Positions 1-7,116 are shown, counted from the stretch's first letter. The stretch: 12,052 nucleotides of DNA from an uncultured Eubacteriales bacterium (GCA_958405585.1 CATYEP010000045.1:1-12052), one strand, 5' to 3'. Notes: generated from the letters alone by a model not told the origin. Program-made: numbers and translations.

Positions 1-3000
1 GATCTTCCAGCCGAGCTGTTTGCAAACGTGCCCCAAGTGTACTTCCAAGACCTGCCCGATGTTCATTCGGGAAGGAACGCCCAGAGGGTTCAGAACGATC
101 TGCATCGGCGTACCGTCTGCCATGAACGGCATATCGCTCTCCGGCAGAATGCGCGAAATAACACCTTTATTACCATGACGTCCCGCCATCTTATCGCCGA
201 CAGAGATCTTACGTTTCTGTGCGATATAGACACGGACGAGTTTGTTCACGCCCGGAGAAAGTTCGTCTTTGTTTTCTCTCGTGAAGATCTTGACGTCCAC
301 AACGATACCGCCTTCGCCGTGCGGCACGCGCAAAGACGTATCGCGCACTTCCCTCGCCTTTTCGCCGAAAATAGCGCGCAGAAGGCGTTCTTCGGGGGTC
401 AGCTCCGCTTCGCCCTTCGGAGTCACTTTACCGACGAGGATATCGCCGCTTCCCACTTCCGCACCCACGCGGATAATGCCGTCTTCGTCCAGATCTTTCA
501 AAGCGTCGTCACCGACGTTCGGGATATCGCGCGTGATCTCTTCTTCGCCGAGTTTCGTGTCGCGCGCTTCCGTTTCATGCTCTTCGATATGCACGGACGT
601 AAACACGTCTTCGCGCACGAGTTTTTCGGAAATCAGGATCGCGTCTTCGTAGTTGTAACCTTCCCATTCCATGAAGCCGATGAGAATGTTCTTGCCGAGC
701 GCAAGCTCACCGTTGTTCGTGGACGGGCCGTCCGCAATGATCTCGCCCTTTTCCACGCGGTCACCCGTGTTGATGATCGGGCGCTGGTTCAGGCAGGTAC
801 CCTGGTTGGAACGCTCAAACTTTTTCAGTCTGTATTCATCCACAATTCCGTCGTCGCGGCGGATGCGGATCAAATCGGATGCGACGCCGATCGCCACGCC
901 CGCTTCTTTCGCCTTGACCATGACGCCCGAGTCGCGCGCGATCGCCGCTTCGATACCCGTCGCCACGATCGGGCTTTCCGTCTTGAGCAGAGGAACCGCC
1001 TGACGTTGCATGTTCGAACCCATCAGCGCACGGTTCGTATCGTCGTTTTCCAAGAACGGAATGAGCGCCGTTGCCACCGAAACAAGCTGTTTCGGCGATA
1101 CGTCCATATAGTCGATCATGTCGCGCGGCAGCTGCGTGATCTCCGCCTGACGGCGGCAGGATACACGATCATTTACAAACGATCCGTCCGGATTGAGCGG
1201 TTCGTTCGCCTGTGCAACGACATATTTATCTTCTTCATCTGCGGTCAGATAATCCACTTCGTCCGTAACGCGGATGATCGTGGGACGGCCGTGTTCGTCG
1301 TGACCTTCTTTATGCACTCTGCGGTACGGGCTCATGATAAAGCCGTATTCGTTCACTTTCGCAAACGTTGCGAGCGAAGAAATCAGACCGATGTTCTGAC
1401 CTTCCGGCGTCTCGATCGGGCACATACGGCCGTAATGGCTGTGGTGCACGTCGCGGACGTCGAACGTAGCGCGGTCGCGGTTCAAGCCTCCGGGACCGAG
1501 CGCGGAAAGCTTACGTTTGTGCGTGAGTTCTGCGATCGGGTTGGTCTGATCCATAAACTGCGACAGCTGGGAAGATCCGAAAAATTCACGGATCACCGCC
1601 GATACGGGACGCACGTTGATGAGTCCCGAAGGCGTCACTTCGTTCGGATCCTGCGTGCCCATGCGCTCTTTGATCAGACGCTCCAGACGCGCGATACCGA
1701 CGCGAAGCTGGTTCTGCAGCAATTCGCCGACACTGCGCACGCGGCGGTTGCCCAAGTGGTCAATATTATCAATCGTACCGATGCCGTAGCGCAGGTCTAG
1801 GTTGGTCGAAACTGCTGCGATGACATCGTCTACCGTAATATGTCTGTGATTGAGTTTTTCTACCAGCGGACGCATGATCTTCTTTTCATCAGCTGAAATG
1901 CTCACTTCGTCGCGGTTGAGAATTTCATGGAAAAGTTTGCACGCTGCAACAAATTTGATGCGGTTTTCATGCCGTTTTTCACGGTTCTTGCGTTCTTCCG
2001 CTTTCTCGTCGTCCGTCTTTTTCGTTTCCACCGTGAAGTACACGGCGTTGATGCGGTCAAGATAATGCTCGGCAACCGTCTCGATGTCGGCATTGTCGCA
2101 CGCCGCCGCGATCTCTTTCGAGAACACGAAGTTCGGATAGTAAATGGTGGGAAGAAGCCCGAAGGACTTCGGGTTCTTATCGGATACGGCGGAAAAATCT
2201 ACCGTATTGTTCCCGATGATGCGGTGCTTGATGCGCCCCGCCTTTTCGTCGGAAACGAACACTTCCACCACGTTCACGCCCGCGTTCTGGATCTCGCGCG
2301 CCTTCGCTTCGCTGATCTTCTCTTCCTTGGAAACGATGATCTCGCCCGTTTCGGGATTGAAAATATCCTGCGCCGAAATGCAGCCGGGCAGACGGTACGC
2401 AACGTTCAGTTTTTTATTGAATTTATAACGCCCTACTTTGACGACGTCATAGCGGCGCGGATCAAAGAAAAGGTTATGCAGGTGCTGGCGCACGGAATCG
2501 TCCGTCGGCACTTCGCCGGGACGCAGGCGGCGGTACAATTCGATCAAGCCGTCCTGTTCGCTCTTGGCGGTGTCCTTTTCAATGGTCGCATTGATCATGC
2601 GTTCATCGTCGCCGAAAATTTCGCGGATGGCGACATCCGAACCGAAACCAAGTGCACGCAAAAGCACCGTAGCACAGATCTTGCGTTTACGGTCTACGTG
2701 TACCCACATGACACCCTGCGAATCCTGTTCAAATTCCAGCCATGCCCCGCGGTTCGGGATCACGGTCGTCTTGAACATCTCACGGCCGGACTTGTCCTTT
2801 TCCGATTCGTTATAAGCACCGGGCGAACGGACGAGCTGCGATACGATAACGCGCTCCGCGCCGTTGATAATGAACGAGCCGTTGTCCGTCATCAGAGGGA
2901 AATCCCCCATGAACACGTCCTGGTCGATCACCTCTTCCTTGACCTTGTTGACAAGGCGCACTTTCACGCGCAAAGGCAATGCGTACGTAGCATCGCGGTT

Positions 3001-3246
3001 GCGGCATTCTTTCTCATCGTATTTGGGCTTGTTGCCGAATTCATGGTCGAGAAAATACAGTTCGAAGTGATCGGCATGGTCGGTAATGGGCGAAAAATCG
3101 TCAAAAACTTCGCCGATGCCTTCTTCGATGAACGTTCTGTACGATTCTTTCTGAATCTCGACGAGATCGGGAATGTCGATCACCTCATTGATCTTACCGA
3201 ACTTCCTTCTCTCCGTCTTGCCGTACTTTTGAATGGGTAAATTCAT
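1..3246 (-). CDS. rpoB: DNA-directed RNA polymerase subunit beta, partial (3' end beyond left edge)
   Basis: Beta subunit of the core RNA polymerase; with beta' it forms the catalytic cleft. The frame is open for 1082 codons from ATG at 3246 to base 1, without a stop. Recognisable parts in order are: N-terminus MNLPIQKYGKTERR; the protrusion/lobe block with MGDFPLMTDNGSFIINGAERV and RPGEVPTDD; IDHLGNRRVRSVGELLQNQ; the rifampicin pocket (about residues 552-586, SSQLSQFMDQTNP, THKRKLSALGPGG); MCPIETPEGQNIGL; GYNYEDAILISEKL; and GDKMAGRHGNKG near the left edge with the two active-site lysines. The rifampicin pocket sits later than in B. subtilis because of an extra charged segment near residues 340-470. 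AGGAG at 3257-3261 lies 10 nt before the ATG. A TTG directly before it (3247-3249), at 7 nt, would add one residue and cannot be excluded. rpoC is expected beyond the left edge. Identity is certain from sequence motifs. Confidence 0.98.
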   Translation of the reverse strand, partial: MNLPIQKYGKTERRKFGKINEVIDIPDLVEIQKESYRTFIEEGIGEVFDDFSPITDHADHFELYFLDHEFGNKPKYDEKECRNRDATYALPLRVKVRLVNKVKEEVIDQDVFMGDFPLMTDNGSFIINGAERVIVSQLVRSPGAYNESEKDKSGREMFKTTVIPNRGAWLEFEQDSQGVMWVHVDRKRKICATVLLRALGFGSDVAIREIFGDDERMINATIEKDTAKSEQDGLIELYRRLRPGEVPTDDSVRQHLHNLFFDPRRYDVVKVGRYKFNKKLNVAYRLPGCISAQDIFNPETGEIIVSKEEKISEAKAREIQNAGVNVVEVFVSDEKAGRIKHRIIGNNTVDFSAVSDKNPKSFGLLPTIYYPNFVFSKEIAAACDNADIETVAEHYLDRINAVYFTVETKKTDDEKAEERKNREKRHENRIKFVAACKLFHEILNRDEVSISADEKKIMRPLVEKLNHRHITVDDVIAAVSTNLDLRYGIGTIDNIDHLGNRRVRSVGELLQNQLRVGIARLERLIKERMGTQDPNEVTPSGLINVRPVSAVIREFFGSSQLSQFMDQTNPIAELTHKRKLSALGPGGLNRDRATFDVRDVHHSHYGRMCPIETPEGQNIGLISSLATFAKVNEYGFIMSPYRRVHKEGHDEHGRPTIIRVTDEVDYLTADEEDKYVVAQANEPLNPDGSFVNDRVSCRRQAEITQLPRDMIDYMDVSPKQLVSVATALIPFLENDDTNRALMGSNMQRQAVPLLKTESPIVATGIEAAIARDSGVMVKAKEAGVAIGVASDLIRIRRDDGIVDEYRLKKFERSNQGTCLNQRPIINTGDRVEKGEIIADGPSTNNGELALGKNILIGFMEWEGYNYEDAILISEKLVREDVFTSVHIEEHETEARDTKLGEEEITRDIPNVGDDALKDLDEDGIIRVGAEVGSGDILVGKVTPKGEAELTPEERLLRAIFGEKAREVRDTSLRVPHGEGGIVVDVKIFTRENKDELSPGVNKLVRVYIAQKRKISVGDKMAGRHGNKGVISRILPESDMPFMADGTPMQIVLNPLGVPSRMNIGQVLEVHLGHVCKQLGWKI

Positions 3247-3298
3247 CAAACACACGCTCCTAAAAATTTTCGTTCCATGGTACGCGAAAACACCGCGG

Positions 3299-3334
3299 CT
3301 ATCCGGCAGACGCGAAAAAAATTTTTTCGCTCAT
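3299..3334 (-). CDS. Candidate 11-codon leader ORF upstream of rpoB
   Basis: On the minus strand an ATG at 3334 is preceded by GGAGG (3339-3343) with a short 4-nt gap and opens MSEKIFFASAG followed by TAG. It lies wholly inside the predicted rpoB leader and ends 52 nt before the rpoB ATG, out of frame with it. Codons 2-8 coincide with the 3312-3330 inverted repeat, so ribosomes on this ORF would melt that hairpin. That arrangement resembles a leader peptide, but the encoded residues suggest no specific amino-acid sensing. The Shine-Dalgarno match is the only direct evidence; it could also be a chance purine run. Confidence 0.25.
   Translation of the reverse strand: MSEKIFFASAG
3312..3330. 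repeat. Inverted repeat in the rpoB leader
   Basis: Perfect 9-nt arms, GCG plus six A and six T plus CGC, around a single central base. In RNA the A:U part would be a weak hairpin. No U-run follows on either strand, so it is not a typical terminator. It overlaps the candidate leader ORF and lies about 19 nt from the -35 box of the plus-strand promoter, so a protein-binding site is an alternative. Confidence 0.5.
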
Positions 3335-3348
3335 TTATCCTCCGCCTC

Positions 3349-3377
3349 TTTACAACTGTGGAATTTTGCGGTATAAT
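3349..3377 (+). promoter_or_regulatory. Predicted sigma-A promoter reading toward rqcP-ispDF-radA
   Basis: TTTACA (3349-3354), 17-nt spacer, TATAAT (3372-3377): 11 of 12 consensus positions at the ideal spacing. Initiation would be near 3384-3386, giving a leader of about 330 nt before rqcP. I found no better plus-strand promoter closer to rqcP. It lies inside the DNA that encodes the rpoB leader and faces the rpoB promoter. Confidence 0.6.
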
Positions 3378-3533
3378 GCTTTGAGCAGACGAAAAACATC
3401 CTCGCAATGTTCTTTCCTATACATTATTATAGAAAAGAAATGCGCAAAGGCGCTGCATCGCTCCGTTTTTGCTTCCTCTTTACCCCGAAAAAGGGCAAAA
3501 AGCACATTATACTCCATAATGATACAGTTTAAT

Positions 3534-3593
3534 ATTATATAAAAAACCAAAAATTTTGTCAAACGCTTTTTTACGTGTTTTTCCGATTTTTTT
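3534..3593 (-). promoter_or_regulatory. Predicted strong sigma-A promoter of rpoB with phased A-tracts
   Basis: Read on the minus strand: TTGACA (3557-3562), 17-nt spacer, TATAAT (3534-3539), a perfect consensus match. Start expected near 3526-3528. Upstream of the -35 box there are three A-runs on the minus strand (plus-strand T-runs at 3567-3572, 3578-3582 and 3587-3593) with centres about 10 bp apart, as expected for an UP element or intrinsically curved DNA. This agrees with the high output expected of an RNA polymerase gene. Confidence 0.75.
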
Positions 3594-3711
3594 CCGGAGC
3601 CGACAAAAATCGCGCTTTTATTACAAAAGTTTGCGGAAAACGACTCATCGCATTGGCCTTACCGCTCAAAGCATGATCCGGAAAACGCGCCGCTTTGACG
3701 AGGAGAAAACC

Positions 3712-3969
3712 ATGAGAATCGACAAATTTTTAAAAGTTTCGCGCATTTTAAAGCGCCGCACTGTGGCGGGCGATGCGTGCAAAGCGGGAAAAGTGAGTGT
3801 CAACGGGAAGGACGTCAAACCCGCCTACAATTTAAAAATCGGCGACGAAGTCGAACTGAAATTTGCCGCAGGATCTCTTAAATTCCGCGTCCTTGCGCTC
3901 AAGGAAACGGTCAAAAAGGAAGAGGCTGCGACGCTTTACGAAATCATTTCGGACGGCGAAGAAGCATGA
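3712..3969 (+). CDS. rqcP: RqcP-type S4-domain RNA-binding protein (YabO/Hsp15 family)
   Basis: 85-residue protein, almost the same length as B. subtilis RqcP (YabO, 86). Family knowledge: RqcP binds the large ribosomal subunit with the stalled peptidyl-tRNA and works with RqcH to add C-terminal alanine tails to stalled nascent chains. The S4 fold fills about residues 1-60: RIDKFLKVSRILKRRT at the N-terminus, then AGKVSVNGKDVKPAYNLKIGDEV. Asp4 and Arg16, which I recall as functionally important in RqcP, are present. The C-terminal KKEEAATLYEII also matches the family. The start is ATG 3712 because AGGAG (3701-3705) lies 6 nt before it. An in-frame extension back to 3556 is rejected for lack of a binding site and of homologous residues. 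The stop overlaps the ispDF start by 4 nt (ATGA), implying translational coupling. The usual neighbours mazG, yabP and yabQ are absent. Confidence 0.9.
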   Translation: MRIDKFLKVSRILKRRTVAGDACKAGKVSVNGKDVKPAYNLKIGDEVELKFAAGSLKFRVLALKETVKKEEAATLYEIISDGEEA

Positions 3970-5102
3970 AGATCTGTGCCGTGATCCCTGCGGCAGGCTC
4001 AGGCAGCCGCACGGGCTTTGAACAAAATAAAGTTTTACAAAAATACGACGGGATCCCCGTATTGCGGCGCACGGTATCCGCTTTTGCCGAAGATGAACAA
4101 ATCGAAAGGATCTGCGTCTGCATCCGCGAATGTGACCGTGCGCAAATTTCCGCGCTTCTTTCCGACATTCCGGGCATTTCCCTGGTATGCGGAGGCGCCA
4201 CGCGCACGGAATCGGTCAAAAACGCACTGGAACACCTTGCAAAAGAACAGACACCGCCCGATTACGTGCTCATCCACGACGCGGCGCGCCCGTTTGTTTC
4301 CGCAAAGGTCATCCGTGACTGCATCGAGACGATGCGCGCGTTCGGAAGCGCCGTCTGCTCCCTGCCCTGCACCGATACGTTGGTGTCCGCATCAAACGGC
4401 ATGGTCTGCGGAAAGCTCGACAGGGAAAGTACTTTCCTTGTACAGACCCCGCAGGGCTTTTCATTCCCGCAGCTGCTTGCGGCATACCGAAAGATCACCC
4501 CGCAGGACGTCTTTACCGACGACGCGGGTGTATTCGCCAAATACATCGCACCGCCGCGGCTCTTTACGGGTGAAAGAACCAACATCAAACTGACCTTTCG
4601 GGAGGACTTCTGCATGGCACAATTTCGCACGGGGGTCGGCATTGACACCCATGCTTTCGGAACATCGGGCGACCATATCACACTCGGCGGCGTGAAGATC
4701 CCGTCGGAACGCCAGCTTCTTGCGCACAGCGACGGCGACGTGCTCGTCCATGCGGTCATGGACGCACTTCTTTCCGCCGCAGGGCTTTTTGACATCGGGC
4801 ATTACTTCCCCGACACCGACCCGCAATACAAGGGCGCGGACAGCCTTATTCTGCTTGCAAACGTGAAAGAGCTCATAAAAAAAGAAGGCTTTGCCGTCGG
4901 AAATATCTCTGCGGCGATCGTGGCACAAAAGCCGAAACTTGCATCGTATATTCCACAAATGAAACAAAATCTTGCACACGTACTGCAAATTTCGGAACGA
5001 AACATCGGAATTTCGGCAGGCACGAACGAGGGACTCGGATACCTCGGCCGCGGCGAAGGCATTACCGTGACTGCAAATGTGTTGCTTCGAACCAAAGACT
5101 GA
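3966..5102 (+). CDS. ispDF: Bifunctional IspD/IspF enzyme of the MEP isoprenoid pathway
   Basis: 378-residue fusion of two non-consecutive MEP-pathway enzymes. IspD (about 1-218) makes CDP-methylerythritol from MEP and CTP: AVIPAAGSGSR with Arg15 and Lys22, HDAARPF at 104-110, TPQGF at 161-165, and NIKLTFREDF with Lys208. IspF (about 222-378) cyclises CDP-ME 2-phosphate to MEcPP: GVGIDTHAF with metal ligands Asp227 and His229, HSDGD at 254, His262 as third ligand, FDIGHYFPDTDPQYKGAD, and TNEGLGYLGRGEGI near the C-terminus. Both active sites look intact. The domains are joined with almost no linker. The intervening kinase IspE is not in the window. Such fusions are best known from alpha- and epsilonproteobacteria. 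No separate binding site is evident beyond the coupling to rqcP; AGGAAG-like purines within the rqcP end may help. Conserved enzymes, high certainty. Confidence 0.96.
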   Translation: MKICAVIPAAGSGSRTGFEQNKVLQKYDGIPVLRRTVSAFAEDEQIERICVCIRECDRAQISALLSDIPGISLVCGGATRTESVKNALEHLAKEQTPPDYVLIHDAARPFVSAKVIRDCIETMRAFGSAVCSLPCTDTLVSASNGMVCGKLDRESTFLVQTPQGFSFPQLLAAYRKITPQDVFTDDAGVFAKYIAPPRLFTGERTNIKLTFREDFCMAQFRTGVGIDTHAFGTSGDHITLGGVKIPSERQLLAHSDGDVLVHAVMDALLSAAGLFDIGHYFPDTDPQYKGADSLILLANVKELIKKEGFAVGNISAAIVAQKPKLASYIPQMKQNLAHVLQISERNIGISAGTNEGLGYLGRGEGITVTANVLLRTKD

Positions 5103-5106
5103 AATC

Positions 5107-5386
5107 ATGCAAAAGATCTCTCTGTTTTCATGGTATGTCGACGATACTGCCGACATCCTGCGGCTATATGCCGACGCGAATGAAACGCATCTTCGTCTAC
5201 CGCCGCAAAAATGACGGTACTTTTTCATACGTCATTCAATCTTTGACCTATGAGGCATATAAGCAGAGTTATTATTGAAAAAAAACGGAAAACCTGCTAA
5301 GCTTTTATAGTTCGGAAAGCGATCTTCACCGCGACATTGCTGCCCCGTTAAAGGATATGACCAAATTTTCTGCAAAGGAGGACTGA
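5107..5386 (+). pseudogene. Disrupted small protein gene between ispDF and radA, family not recognised
   Basis: No family recognised. From ATG 5107 a coding-like frame reads MQKISLFSWYVDDTADILRL and continues through YADANET before ending in TGA after 35 codons. From about 5180 the next frame (+1) becomes coding-like: MKRIFVYRRKNDGTFSYVIQ through YKQSYY, then TGA at 5276-5278, then KKTENLLSFYSSESDLHRD through IAAPLKDMTKFSAKED to a second TGA at 5384-5386. The codons are rich in C-ending triplets, like those of neighbouring genes. The last stop lies 2 nt before the radA start, with the radA ribosome binding site inside the final codons, as in a normal operon. The simplest reading is one former gene of about 90 codons broken by one frameshift and one nonsense codon. 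Alternatives are separate tiny ORFs or sequence errors. TGA is a true stop elsewhere in the window. Confidence 0.45.
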
Positions 5387-5391
5387 CTTTG
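5374..5391 (+). promoter_or_regulatory. radA ribosome binding site and TTG start
   Basis: AAAGGAGG at 5374-5381 is a full anti-Shine-Dalgarno match, 7 nt before TTG 5389-5391. This fixes the non-ATG start; the first residues (MAKSKSVYVCSECG) match RadA N-termini. Confidence 0.9.
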
Positions 5392-6798
5392 GCTAAATCA
5401 AAATCTGTATATGTTTGCTCCGAATGCGGAGCAATGAGCCCGCAATGGTTAGGCAGGTGCCCTTCCTGCGGAAAATTCGGAACGCTCGTAGAGGAAATCT
5501 CCGAAACCGCCGTTCCTGCACCGAAAGCGGCAAAGCGCGAACGTTCGGCAAATTTCAATAAACCCGTTCCCCTGTCGCTCGTACAGGAAGAAAAATATGA
5601 ACGTATCTCTTCGGGTATTTCAGAACTGGACAACGTTCTGGGCGGAGGGATCGTGCCCGGTTCGCTCGTCCTGATCGGCGGCGATCCCGGGATCGGAAAA
5701 AGCACACTGCTCACCGAAGTTTCCGCACATCTTTCCAAAACGCAGAAAGTTTTATACGTTTCCGCCGAAGAAAGCTGTTCACAGGTGAAAATGCGCTGTT
5801 CGCGCCTGAAGCTGGATTCTTCCAACTTACTATTGCTCAACGAAACGTGTCTGGAAGACATAGAAGAATCGATCACAGATGAAAAATTTGTCGTCATCGA
5901 TTCCATTCAGGCCGTGTATACGAGCGAAATGTCCTCCGCCGCAGGTTCGGTGGGACAGGTGCGCGAATGCGCGGGCAAACTCCAACGCATCGCAAAGAGC
6001 CGCAACATTACTTTTTTCATTGTCGGTCACGTTACCAAAGAAGGCGCGCTTGCAGGCCCGAAAGTGCTCGAACACATCATGGACACCGTTCTGTATTTCG
6101 AAGGCGAACGCGAAGAAAACTTCAAAATTCTGCGCGCCTATAAAAACCGCTTCGGTTCCGTACAGGAAGTGGGCGTATTCGAAATGACGGGCGAAGGAAT
6201 TTACGGCGTTTCCGATTATTCGGGGATATTTCTTTCCGAAAGCCGCGGAGAAGCCGCAGGAAGCTGCGTAACGCCTTCCGAAACGGGCAACCGCTGCATG
6301 ATGGTCGAAATTCAGACTCTCATGGCTAAAACCGCTTACGGACTCCCCCGCCGCATGCCGCTCGGCATCGATTACAATAAACTCGTCCTGCTGATCGCCG
6401 TTCTGGAAAAGCGGTGCGGACTCCCTTTCTTCAATCAGGACGTTTATCTCAACGCAATGGGCGGTATCCGCCTGAACGAACCCGCCGTCGATCTCGCCAT
6501 ATGCGCCGCCCTCGCCGGCGGTTACCGCAATGAACCCATCGATAAATATACCGCTGTCTTTGGCGAAGTGGGATTAACGGGAGAAGTGCGCGGCGTTACG
6601 TTTGCGGAAAAACGCGTCAACGAATGTATCAAAATGGGATTCAAACGCGTCATTTTCCCTTCCAAAAACTTTAAAAGCGTAAAAAAATTCGAGGATAAGA
6701 TACAACTTGTTCCCGTACAGTACGTCAATCAACTCATCAAACAACTTTTCCCCGAAACACAAAAACAAAAGCCTATCCCGACCGATCAAAGGCAATAA
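5389..6798 (+). CDS. radA: DNA repair protein RadA (Sms)
   Basis: 469 residues, a typical full RadA. Role from the family: a RecA-like ATPase and DnaB-type hexameric helicase that promotes branch migration and strand-exchange processing in recombinational repair. Domains: an N-terminal C4 zinc finger with Cys10, Cys13, Cys24 and Cys27; a RecA-like core with Walker A GDPGIGKST at 98-106, Walker B FVVIDSI near 167-173, and the RadA-specific KNRFG motif at 252-256; and a C-terminal Lon-protease-like domain from about 310 (MPLGIDYNKLVLLIAVLEKR, FGEVGLTGEVRGV), structurally important but not proteolytic. Translation starts at a TTG with a perfect binding site. It is the last gene of the rqcP-ispDF unit and is followed by a terminator hairpin. 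radA and ispD/ispF are also near each other in Bacillus (radA-disA-yacL-ispD-ispF), so the linkage is partly ancestral; disA is missing here. Confidence 0.97.
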   Translation: MAKSKSVYVCSECGAMSPQWLGRCPSCGKFGTLVEEISETAVPAPKAAKRERSANFNKPVPLSLVQEEKYERISSGISELDNVLGGGIVPGSLVLIGGDPGIGKSTLLTEVSAHLSKTQKVLYVSAEESCSQVKMRCSRLKLDSSNLLLLNETCLEDIEESITDEKFVVIDSIQAVYTSEMSSAAGSVGQVRECAGKLQRIAKSRNITFFIVGHVTKEGALAGPKVLEHIMDTVLYFEGEREENFKILRAYKNRFGSVQEVGVFEMTGEGIYGVSDYSGIFLSESRGEAAGSCVTPSETGNRCMMVEIQTLMAKTAYGLPRRMPLGIDYNKLVLLIAVLEKRCGLPFFNQDVYLNAMGGIRLNEPAVDLAICAALAGGYRNEPIDKYTAVFGEVGLTGEVRGVTFAEKRVNECIKMGFKRVIFPSKNFKSVKKFEDKIQLVPVQYVNQLIKQLFPETQKQKPIPTDQRQ

Positions 6799-6851
6799 AC
6801 AATCCCCGACTAAACAAAACTGTGCTGTCTGAATTTTTTATGTCCTGTTTC

Positions 6852-6892
6852 AAAGCCCGTTCGCGCCAAATATTTTGACGCGAACGGGCTTT
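6852..6892 (+). terminator. Intrinsic terminator after radA
   Basis: Perfect 14-bp inverted repeat: AAAGCCCGTTCGCG (6852-6865) and its complement (6879-6892) around a 13-nt AT-rich loop. The stem's own T-run and following TTTCATT give a modest U-tract; the A-run on the left means it may also act on minus-strand transcription. Confidence 0.8.
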
Positions 6893-7087
6893 CATTATCC
6901 TGTCGCAAAAAAACTGCAACAATTTGCAAATTCGAATCCATTGATTTTGTGCTTTGTTTTCGATCGGGTTTTCCATAGGATCACCCGCAGACTATCTATG
7001 CAAACTATCAAACGCAATACGCAAAACAGGTCACGCCATTCGCGCTTTGACATTTCCTTATGCAAGCCTGCTATTTCGTTTCCTCTA

Positions 7088-7116
7088 TTGACAAACCATA
7101 CGTTGCCTGTTATAAT
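7088..7116 (+). promoter_or_regulatory. Consensus sigma-A promoter of the ABC exporter operon
   Basis: TTGACA (7088-7093), 17-nt spacer, TATAAT (7111-7116): perfect match. Initiation is expected near 7122-7124, leaving a leader of about 118 nt before the ATPase gene. Confidence 0.8.

Larger units (their letters stand above)
3247..3711. other. Divergent intergenic region between rpoB and rqcP (465 nt)
   Basis: This AT-rich spacer holds both leaders. The minus-strand leader of rpoB (about 3527 to 3247) carries a candidate 11-codon ORF, a 9-bp inverted repeat and a weak long-loop stem (TTTTTGC at 3466-3472 with GCAAAAA at 3495-3501). The plus-strand leader of rqcP would run from about 3385 to 3711. 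I see no tRNA, no known riboswitch and no rho-independent terminator here. A 70-codon minus ORF (3350-3562) begins in the -35 box of the rpoB promoter and is not taken as a gene. Confidence 0.7.

Noticed and set aside
28..1800. 590-codon open frame on the plus strand
   Set aside because: It is antisense to the fully conserved rpoB frame and encodes a low-complexity, Arg/His/Phe-rich protein with no motif or ribosome binding site; codon bias of rpoB explains it.
1927..3240. 437-codon open frame on the plus strand
   Set aside because: Also an antisense shadow of rpoB, with the same composition and no binding site.
3350..3562. 70-codon minus-strand ORF between rpoB and rqcP
   Set aside because: Its start lies in the -35 box of the rpoB promoter, so the expected transcript would not include it; no binding site and no recognised family.
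4461..5228. 255-codon minus-strand ORF across ispDF
   Set aside because: Antisense to the IspF domain and the following gap; the plus-strand frame has intact catalytic motifs.
5276..5278. TGA read as selenocysteine or tryptophan
   Set aside because: The Tyr-Tyr-X-Lys-Lys context is not redox-like, no SECIS-type hairpin is evident just after it, and TGA is a normal stop for rqcP, ispDF and both exporter genes.
5232..5906. 224-codon minus-strand ORF
   Set aside because: Antisense to the start of radA, including its zinc finger and Walker A; no independent support.
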